DNA of 64,000 nt, from positions 37,336,955 through 37,400,954 of the forward strand of contig CM063111.1 in NCBI GenBank assembly GCA_031841125.1, given 5' to 3'. Source of the stretch: Acanthococcus lagerstroemiae. Its lineage: Eukaryota > Arthropoda > Insecta > Hemiptera > Eriococcidae. Under the pieces are notes generated by a model, which did no database searches, was not told the origin of the DNA, and saw only the letters and a program-made list of their open reading frames with translations. Position 1 is the first letter of the stretch. Each line of letters starts with the position of its first letter. This document shows positions 56,720-64,000 of this stretch, one piece after another. A program made the translations under genes and the position numbers.

Positions 56720-57369
56720 TCAGGATTCACACTCGGAAAAAAGTATACAAACGGTTTTGTGTATTATCTCCCAGGCTTTTAGGTATTTGGGGGCACCAAG
56801 TTGTTCGGCCAATCGGTGCATATGGAAGGCGACGTGCTGCGGAGCGACTCGGTGATTTCGTTTCGACGGAGACGTTGATGGTGATAACAGTTTAGCGGGC
56901 GTTGACGAAGCAGTAGGTACCGGCGTAGGGCGCGGTGTTGGCGTTTCGCATGGGAAGTCGGGCAAGGCTCTTGGAAGAGCGCGGAGGCCCTTTCGGTTGC
57001 GGCGAATTGTTCCTCCGTTAGGCAGGAACACATCATAGGAACGTGGCTCTGCTCGTTTCCGGATGACGGTGCCCGTTGATTGAGGTCTTCGATGAAAACT
57101 AGTGCTCCGGGTTTGAGCTCTGGTAGATCGGCAACACCTTTAGATTGGTTGAAATGGTTTTCCATTTGCTGACGACGGGTTTGATGGCGATCTCGTACAG
57201 CTTTGTAAGACACCCTTGACTCATGGCTGAACGTTGGGACTCGAGTACGTATTTTACGGTTCATCAATAGCTCACATGGACTGTATCCCAGAGATGTGGG
57301 CGTTGAGCGATAATTCAAAAGTGCAAGCCATGGTTTCTCATTTCTGAGAATCCTTTTGGCTATTTTCAC
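56720..57369 (-). pseudogene. Ty3/gypsy pol 3' part: rest of integrase and C-terminal tail, frameshifted
   Basis: After the main frame ends at 57366, homology continues one frame over (KIAKRILRNEKPWLALLNYR, PTSLGYSPCELLMNRKIRTR), the usual end of a Ty3/gypsy integrase, then a tail with LKPGALVFIEDL. A second shift near 57040 moves the tail to another frame (FLPNGGTIRRNRKGLRALP) that runs to about 56720. Two breaks mean that pol is not a single product. Programmed frameshifting inside integrase is not known for this group, so mutation or sequencing error is more likely. Confidence 0.75.
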
Positions 57370-60300
57370 CCTGCTTCAGCTTGGCCGTTTGCTTGCGGGT
57401 AGACTGGGCTGCGGGTGACGATCGTGAAGTCGGCTTGCTCGGCGAAATTTTTCATTTCGGTCGATGTTAGTTGTGCGCCATTATCGGTGAATAATTCCTC
57501 GGGTATTCCGAAACGGGCAAAGATGGCTTCCAATTTTTTTATTATTTCTGTAGACGTTAATTGGCGCAAGGAGGCGATTTCTAGAAATTTGGAATAGTAA
57601 TCCATGATGACAAGATACCATTTTGATTCCAGCTTCATGAGATCGACAGCGATTTTCTGCCACGGCCTGGCAGGCAGGGGGGTGGTAAGAAGCGGTTCGC
57701 TGCGATTTGGTCTGTCCTCTGCGCATTTTTGACAGTCTTTTACGATTTCTTCAATCTCGCTGTTGATCTTCGGCCACCAGATGGAAGATTGAGCACGGGC
57801 AATAGATTTTCTGATGCCTGAATGACTCTCATGTAGGCGGGCAAGTATCTCACGGCGAAGAGGGGGCGGAATCCACAGGCGTTTGGCGAAAAGAATCAAC
57901 CCTTTCTCGTAACTGAGGGAGCCTTGATATTGCCAGTATGGCGTCAGATTCTCTGGAAGTTCGTTTTTAGTTTTTGGCCATCCATTCAGGATGTAATCAC
58001 GTAATTTCAGCCCGGTATCGCTCTGCTGGGCGGCCTGGAGACGGGCTAGGATTTGTGACGAAGCTGGGATGCTGCAAATTTCATTCACAACGTGTGAATG
58101 TAGTTCGTCTTCGAATTTGGTATTAGTTGCATCCGGTGAGTTGACTGGTTTCCTGGAAAGGATATCGGCGGTGACCAGATCTTTGCCAGGTGTGTGTCGA
58201 ATTCTATAATTGTAGCGTAGAAGCTGCATACGGATGCGCTGAAGGCGAGGCGTTAAATCATCCAGAAATTTCGTTGACAAGATGGGTAAGAGCGGCTTGT
58301 GGTCGGTTTCGATGGTGAATTCAAGACCGATGATATAGAATTTAAATTTTTCGCACGCCCAGGCTATTCCGAGAGCCTCTTTCTCTATTTGGGCGTAACG
58401 TTTTTCAGCAGCGTTAAGTGTGCGTGAGGCGAAAGCTACTGGCCGAGGTACTGCTTCATCATCGAGTTGCAATAAAACGGCCCCGAGTCCGTAGGACGAG
58501 GCATCGCTGGAAACGATAGTAGGTCTGGACGGATCGTAGATAACCAAGACCGGAGGCGACGAAAGAGTTTTTTTCAGGCGGGTGAACGCTGCTGCTTGCT
58601 GTTCATCCCAGGTGAAGACTCGATCTTTTCGAAGCAGATCATGGAGGGGTTCCAAATCTTGTGACCGGTTTGGGATGTGGCGAGCCAGGAAGTTCAATGA
58701 ACCCAGTAGCTGCTGAAGTTCATGTTTACTTTTTGGCGGCTGCATTTCAACGATGGCTCGAGTTTTCTCTGGATCGGCGTTAATTTTCCCTTGTTCCACG
58801 ATGTGGCCCAGAAATTTGATGCGTGTAACTCGAAAAACGCACTTTTCTTTATTGAGGGTCATTTTGGCTTCTTTAATTCTCTCGAATACTTTAATCAGGT
58901 TGTGATCGTGTTCTTCCACCGTACGACCCCACACAAGGACGTCATCCATGTGACAGACGACATTTTCTAGGCCTTCGAGTATTTTCATCATGCGCGACTG
59001 GAAAATTTCTGGGGCACAGCTAATACCCATTGGAAGGCGGTTAAAATAGTACCTGCCAAATGGGGTAATGAAGGTCGTTAGCTTTTTACACTCCTCAGCA
59101 AGCTCGATTTGGTAGAATCCTGAATTCGCGTCAAGTTTCGAAAAATATACTGCTCCGGCCAATTTGGCGAGCGTCTCTTCGACAGGGGGCAGAGGGAAGT
59201 ATTCGCGCTTGACACACTTATTTAACTGCGAATAGTCAACGCACAGCCGGATGCTTCCGTTTGGCTTGTGCACAACCACTATAGGTGCCACCCAATCAGT
59301 CGGGTCGGTGATGGGAGTGATAACTGTGTTGCCCTGCATTTGGTCTAACATCTTTTTCAGCCTGTCATGTAGTGGCAAGGGGACTCGACGCGGCGCGGCA
59401 ACTGCAAACGGTACTGCATTGGCGACGAGATAAATAAAACATTTACCTGGAATATTGCCCAATCCGTGCAACAAAAACGAATATTGGGCTTCCGGAAGCT
59501 CCCTTTGAACGGCGGATGCTGCATTGATTCGTGCGACTAGCCCCAAGGCTGTGACTGCATCTCGTCCGAGTAGAGCTGATTTAACGTCTGCTGCAAGGTA
59601 TACCTGTTGTCTGGTCGTTTCATTTTTGTGGGCAATCGGAAGAATCTGCATACCCCGCAGGTCTAGCGGTTTGTTGGCTGACTCTAATTTAATATCCGGC
59701 GCGAACATCTCATAGTTAGGATCCCGGTAACTCCACGGAACGACAGTTTTGTGAGCCCCGGTGTCGATCTCAAATAGGCGAAATTTACTACCCATTTTTA
59801 GGTTGACCTTCCACTGATCGTCGCTGGCGGATTCGCTGCTTCCAACCTGATAAATGCTTCCTACGAAGAAAACGTCAGAATCATATCCGGAACCACCGGC
59901 ATCACTGTCCTCGCATTCGGCCAAATGGTGGACTCGATGTTGACGACGTAACGATGACTGTTTTTTCGAGTATCGGTTAGAGCTCTGTCTGGAGCCTCGG
60001 TCGCCGTTGGCTGCTTTACTCCATGTACCTGTACGGCAGAGGGACGCATAGTGGCCCTTGATACCACAGTGGTGGCACTCGGCGTTTCTAGCTGGGCAGG
60101 CGGCACGTCCGTGGTTATCGCCCCCACAGCGGCTGCAGGAATTCGACGACGCGCTCGATTTGGATGGACGGCGGTTGAAGCGTACCTGGTCGATGTGCTG
60201 CGGTGGATTTGCGTTTGCGTTCGGATTGGTGTTTGAGCGCTGCACCAGTTGCTGCTGCTGTACATCCTCGTAAGTGCGGACTAATTCGATGGCCTTGGTG

Positions 60301-60878
60301 ACAGTCAGCTTAGGTGTGAGCTGCAATTTTTTGCTCAGCTCTTCATCTGAGACACCGACTACGATCCGGTCACGAATCATCTCTTCTTTAATGGTTGACT
60401 CGGTCATAGACGCGAAATCGCATGTCTCGGCCAATTTATACAGCGCGGTAATAAACTCCTCGGCTGATTCGCCTGGTTTTTGGGAGCGCGTGTAAAACAG
60501 GTAGCGCTCGTGAATCACGTTTTTATGAGGCAAAAAATGTGCATCAAATTTACCTTTGACAGTGTCGTATTTGGCCTTATCCTCGGTCTGCGCATAGGTG
60601 AAAGACTTGGCGATGCTGTTTGCCTTGAATCCCATGATGTAGATCAAGGCGTCGATCTGCTGTTGCTGCGACTGAGTGGACAAGCCGGATGCTGAACGGA
60701 ACCTCTCAAAATTTTCGATCCACATCGGCCAGTTTTTGGGCTCGAAGTCAAAGTTTTTTGGAGGGTCTAGACGTAACGCACACATCTCGGTTTTCTTGAC
60801 ACTATCGGTTTCGACACTATTTTTTGCTTTGGGCGACGAACTTTCACTTTTCACCCTTACTTTGTCAGAATCGGGCAT
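57366..60878 (-). mobile_element. Ty3/gypsy retrotransposon gag-pol, 1170-codon frame
   Basis: One continuous frame. Gag-like N-terminal half (residues 1-240), two CCHC zinc knuckles at about 250-290 (CSRCGGDNHGRAAC, CHHCGIKGHYASLC), aspartic protease DTGAHKTV near 370, reverse transcriptase with LPMGISCAPEIFQ and MDD in place of YVDD (CHMDDVLVWG, near 644), RNase H with DASSYGLGAVLLQ and TDHKPL (about 790-870), integrase zinc finger (HESHSG...CQKCAE, near 1000) and integrase core through TDNGAQ and ANGQAEA, stopping just after the catalytic Glu. Domain order protease-RT-RNase H-integrase defines Ty3/gypsy; the sequence recalls K02A2.6-like elements. Intact over most of its length, so probably fairly young. 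Confidence 0.92.
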
Positions 60879-60958
60879 TTAAGCGCGGACAAACTTTTAG
60901 GCGCGGACAAACTACTCGTATTAAAGTTAACGAGGAAAAAAAAAACAAAACGTTTTTA

Positions 60959-60970
60959 CCGCTGCCACCA
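60959..60970 (-). other. Primer binding site TGGTGGCAGCGG
   Basis: On the minus strand TGGTGGCAGCGG follows directly after ...TTCAACA, the end of the LTR. TGGTGGCAGC-type sites are usual for gypsy-group elements. It places the internal region start about 80 bases ahead of the gag ATG. Confidence 0.65.
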
Positions 60971-61139
60971 TGTTGAATAATATTAAGAACGGTCTGGCTT
61001 TACGACATTTTATTAATCGAATGTAACACCATGCCGGTTATAAACGGACTGCCGAGTGTACAAATCAAACATGAATATATTAGCTCGGAAACTACTTTTC
61101 AATAGCGTTATCTTTTAGATAACACGATACATTACAACA
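60971..61139 (-). repeat. Putative 5' LTR (at least 169 bp)
   Basis: On the minus strand it begins TGTTGTAATG, ends TTCAACA and contains ATTAATAAA, a poly(A) signal. It abuts the primer binding site. The left boundary is a guess because no second LTR was found at the pol end (below 56720), so the element appears truncated there. Confidence 0.5.
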
Positions 61140-61473
61140 AGTTCCTCCTACATGAATAATACATAAGAATACAATATTCGCTTTAAAATATTACTCCGGA
61201 GCAAAAATCAACTTGAAATGGTATCTCTGAAACGGAGCACAGAAACAGAGCAACAAAATATTGAAGCCTGAAGCAAAGTACTAGAGGGAAGCAACAGAAA
61301 TTTTGAGGCTGGGGCGGATTCGGGGTCAGATGGGCCATAGAGGGAACATCGAGAAAATTCCCAGTGGGCCGGGAGGCTCAGCCGAAAACAAAAGCCTCGT
61401 CCCTGCATGTTCCTTTCTTTTTTTCCTTATCGAGGCTTTTTGTGATAACACCAGTTGTACAAATAACTGATGG
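61140..61473. other. Short noncoding gap
   Basis: No feature seen other than the possible continuation of the LTR. Confidence 0.4.
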
Positions 61474-62516
61474 GTTACTGCGGGTTGCCTACCCTGCCCC
61501 TTAATTGCTCATTCCTCCAGGGGTAGCCTACCCTTGAGAGGGGGTTCATGGTAGAGGAGGGAGCAGAGAAAATCCGTCGCCGCCTCCGGGAGCAAAAAAA
61601 AAACACTACTGGTTGCCTACCCTGTTCCTTAATTGCTCATTTCTCCCTGGGTAGCCTTGTCCGGCAAAAATCTAGCGGCAGCCGTCAAATTCTGGTGGTG
61701 GATCTAACCTACTCAGCTTCCTCTAATAGATCAAATTGAGTCTCTCTCTATATACTTCGTGGCCGTCCTCCCTCTCCAGGAGCACCGAGGAGGCCCCCCT
61801 GGGTAGGGTACCACTGGTGAAACGTGAGATTAAGGTACAGGGGAGGTCACCGGGAATTTATCCCCACGGAAGGGAAGGAGGAGGTGGCTTTTAATGTTTA
61901 GCATATGGAGAGCCCTCCCCCACAACAACCCCCTTGTTCCTCGACCACACCCTCTCTCTCATTGCGACTATCCTCGCCCTTTACCATCGATTCCGACCCC
62001 CCTACCATGGCCTTCCTCCGCGTCATCCACAACCATCCCCTCAAGCTCCATCCCCATCCACCATGAACCCCCTCCAAAAAGTAGGCTGCCGCTGGAGAAA
62101 TGAGCAATTAAGGGGCAGGTCAGGCAACCTGTAGAGTATTTTTTCCTCCCGGAGGCACTGTGCAGCCACGCAGCCGCCGTCTATAATTTTGGGAACATTC
62201 TCAGTGAACAGATCTAATGAGATGATGACGACGTCATGAGGACCTGAGATCTCAGAGTCCAAGATAGGTGGTCTGCCCTATTCATGAACACTATATCTGC
62301 CTTTATACATATCTTAAGTTAGACTACGTGTTATATCTTGCGACTTGAGATCTTGGAGATTATGGGTATTTATGTCATCATATGTCTTTTTATGTCTTAT
62401 TATGTCGGTTATGTCTTCAGACTTGGAGATCTTTTATATTAGAAAAGATTATGTCCTTGAAAGTAGCTGATCTCCCTAAAATTTTTCTGATTTTTGGGTA
62501 GGCAACCCGCGGTGCG
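61474..62516. mobile_element. About 1.04-kb TIR element with repeated TTGCCTACCCTGCCCC words
   Basis: GCGGGTTGCCTACCC at the left and GGGTAGGCAACCCGC at the right form a 15-bp TIR. Inside, GTTGCCTACCCTG.(C/T)CC then TTAATTGCTCATT(C/T)CTCC is present twice near 61475-61660 and inverted at 62080-62140 (GAGCAATTAAGGGGCAGG). No transposase frame. Target duplication not seen. Confidence 0.6.
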
Positions 62517-62757
62517 TTCTTTTCTCCCGGAGGTGACGTCGATGGCGGTGGTGGAGGCGGCGGATTTTACTTTTTTAGTATATAGAGAGATATAGAGAGA
62601 TAGAGAGATTTAAAGGAAAGACAGTCAAACTAATCATGAAAATGTGATGAAATACGGATTAATGATTCTCTAAAGCTGAGTTGGAACTCCATTTATCCTC
62701 CAAAGCTAATTATGTCATTATGTGTGTCAAGTACCTACTATTTATCACCAAGCCCAG

Positions 62758-62763
62758 TTTATT
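62758..62763 (-). terminator. Poly(A) signal for the gelsolin-repeat gene
   Basis: AATAAA on the minus strand, about 20 bases after the stop codon at 62781-62783. Confidence 0.6.
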
Positions 62764-62780
62764 ATATGTATCTATAAGGT

Positions 62781-62977
62781 CTATGGGACAGGGCTGATAA
62801 TGATGCCACGGGAAGGGTGTCGTCGTTCTGCTAGTTCTATTAATTGACCCACCTTTCTCTCACGTTCAAATTCAGCATATTCCTGCACATCTTGAAGAGG
62901 AATAGTTCCAAACGAATTGAACCTTTTTTGGAGTACTTTGAGGAATTCTTCCTTCAGCTTATCTGGAGAGTCTTTCC
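62781..62977 (-). CDS. Last exon, gelsolin-repeat protein
   Basis: Acceptor TTTATAATTCCAG precedes 62977. The first two bases complete a codon begun in exon 63052-63229. It encodes KDSPDKLKEEFLKVLQKRF, then a charged C terminus LIELAERRHPSRGIIISPVP, stop at 62781. The start (basic/acidic 'KDSP..L...F' after the repeat core) fits the boundary between a gelsolin repeat and a following linker. No villin headpiece follows. Confidence 0.65.
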
Positions 62978-63051
62978 CTGGAATTATAAACAAAGTATAT
63001 TATTTTATTATTCGAATAATGAAAGTATCTGAAAACGTTCCAGATTCTCAC

Positions 63052-63229
63052 TTATCACATGTATTCCCCCGTTTTTTTTGTTATCGAAATCGTGGACACG
63101 TTGGCCGAGTTTCTCTGCTAACTTTTCTTCCAGTTCGCTCGCGGATGATCCAATAAAGACATACACATTCGTTCCTGAGTTCAAAACGAAACAATCACTG
63201 TGGTTGAGGTGCTTGAATTCCGGTGTCAC
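63052..63229 (-). CDS. Exon carrying a gelsolin repeat core
   Basis: Acceptor TTTCTTGACAG and donor GTGAG. It encodes VTPEFKHLNHSDCFVLNSGT, then NVYVFIGSSASELEEKLAEK. The L(N/D)..D(C/V)F(V/I)L(D/N).G...(V/I)(Y/F)V(F/W)(I/V)G pattern is the diagnostic core of gelsolin/villin repeats, which bind actin filaments and calcium. Splice phases match exons on both sides. Which family member (gelsolin, villin/quail, flightless-like) cannot be decided from one repeat. Confidence 0.75.
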
Positions 63230-63584
63230 CTGTCAAGAAATTCGAATATGACTATCATTACCTACCATCTATTAGAACTTTGCAGACTTACGGCAGACGG
63301 ACTGAATAACGTAACAAACTGACAGGACCGGATTTATAAGAGGGTGAAGTGGTACCGCTGGGTCCGGACATTGGGGTTTATGTCAAGAAAGCTCATGGGC
63401 CTTGTCAACAGCGACGTATCCTCAATGCCTCTATAAAAAGTTTTGACTTTTTATTTTTCTTAGTTTTTTTGTTCCAAATTTTGAAAATAGGGATTTCTAT
63501 CAATTAGAAGCATTGAGCCTCCAACTCCTAAGTCCGATCCTGCAAACTGATAAATAAAAGGATAATATTATAGTAGAATCTTAC

Positions 63585-63670
63585 TGGTTTGATGATAGCT
63601 GTGCCTTCATTACCCTTCACTTTATACATTTGGTGGTTTATAGATGGTTCATAGCTAATCTGAACGAAAC
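63585..63670 (-). CDS. Exon preceding the gelsolin repeat core
   Basis: Acceptor AATTGTATAG and donor (CCA then GTAAG). It encodes 28 codons ISYEPSINHQMYKVKGNEG and on, with two leading bases. (L/M)(F/Y).(V/I).G is the strand that opens gelsolin repeats. Phase 0 at its end matches the next exon. Confidence 0.6.
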
Positions 63671-63740
63671 CTATACAATTGGAAAAAGTAATCACATAAT
63701 ATTATGTTGTATACGAACTTGAAATGCTATAGTACAGTAC

Positions 63741-63798
63741 CTATGAGAAAAATGCTCCCGAAGTTCTGGTCATCAAAATCAAACGAATGATCCCTTTT
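63741..63798 (-). CDS. Upstream exon of the gelsolin-repeat gene (5' edge unsure)
   Basis: Donor (ATAG then GTACTG) at 63741. The frame DHSFDFDDQNFGSIFLI leaves one base, fitting exon 63585-63670. An in-frame TAA near 63808 limits the exon, so the acceptor is probably the AG near 63799. Further exons lie beyond the window. Confidence 0.4.
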
Positions 63799-64000
63799 GT
63801 GCAGGCATTACTTGGCAGAATTGTAGCCCCTCGCTATCGTGGGTGTTCGAGTAGAATATTCAAAATCAAATCCCATGCAGTAATGAATATTTCCACCTCA
63901 AAAATGAAATCAGAACCAAAAACGAACGGTTGAGAGATGAGTCTCTGTATGGATGAGGAAATCAAAAAAAAAAATTGAAAATTTTGCGCACAACATTACA

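Noticed and set aside
61894..62262. Proline/arginine-rich frames on both strands
   Set aside because: Lie within a TIR element with C-rich tracts; nothing recognisable.
1..64000. tRNA, rRNA, riboswitch or other structured RNA genes
   Set aside because: Looked for conserved tRNA A/B-box words and rRNA motifs by eye; none found. A tool scan would be more sensitive.

Overview
The window is nuclear DNA from an invertebrate animal, most likely an arthropod, though I cannot name the species. The evidence is AT-rich noncoding sequence, short genes split by GT-AG introns with AATAAA poly(A) signals, a Ty3/gypsy retrotransposon, several hAT-type and other terminal-inverted-repeat (TIR) elements, and animal-specific genes (EGF/transmembrane cadherin tail, gelsolin repeat). 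No bacterial operons, rRNA, tRNA or CRISPR arrays were seen. Gene content is low and repeats fill most of the window.

Layout. 1-1031: a repeat, then the 3' exon of a lysine-rich protein. 1041-23830: a block that may be one very large mobile element. It holds an 822-residue zinc-finger/transposase-like ORF (1908-4376, minus), minus-strand exons of an uncharacterised animal protein type often linked to such ORFs (4917-5621, 14130-14734, 22469-22883), small plus-strand genes (6118-6673, 11957-12857, 18485-18669), a dead retroviral-type integrase (16921-17300), and many miniature TIR elements. Similar ACCGAACTG motifs occur in opposite orientation near both edges. 23959-24765: 3' exon of an acidic protein ending in a CAAX-type prenylation box. 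25000-38600: gene-poor, with a 4-kb degenerate tandem-repeat field (27960-32120), non-LTR retrotransposon fragments, and a 2.94-kb foldback-like element whose arms consist of TTGCCC repeats (35281-38220).

38799-41392: two terminal exons of a transmembrane EGF protein ending in a PDZ ligand (Fat-like cadherin is my best guess). It shows an apparent frameshift and lacks a visible splice acceptor. 44970-53115: satellite DNA, with a 292-bp tandem array, a palindromic array and a 1-kb inverted repeat. 53667-54605: a hAT element with a near-perfect 8-bp target duplication. 56720-61139: a decayed Ty3/gypsy element on the minus strand with PBS and one LTR. 61474-62516: a TIR element. 62781-63800: the 3' exons of a gelsolin-repeat gene (minus) running off the right edge.

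How genes work together: there is no operon logic here. Host genes (lysine-rich, CAAX, cadherin-like, gelsolin) appear independent, and the rest is mobile DNA, some inserted inside other mobile DNA. Exon calls rest on reading-frame continuity and splice-phase matching by eye. No homology search was run.
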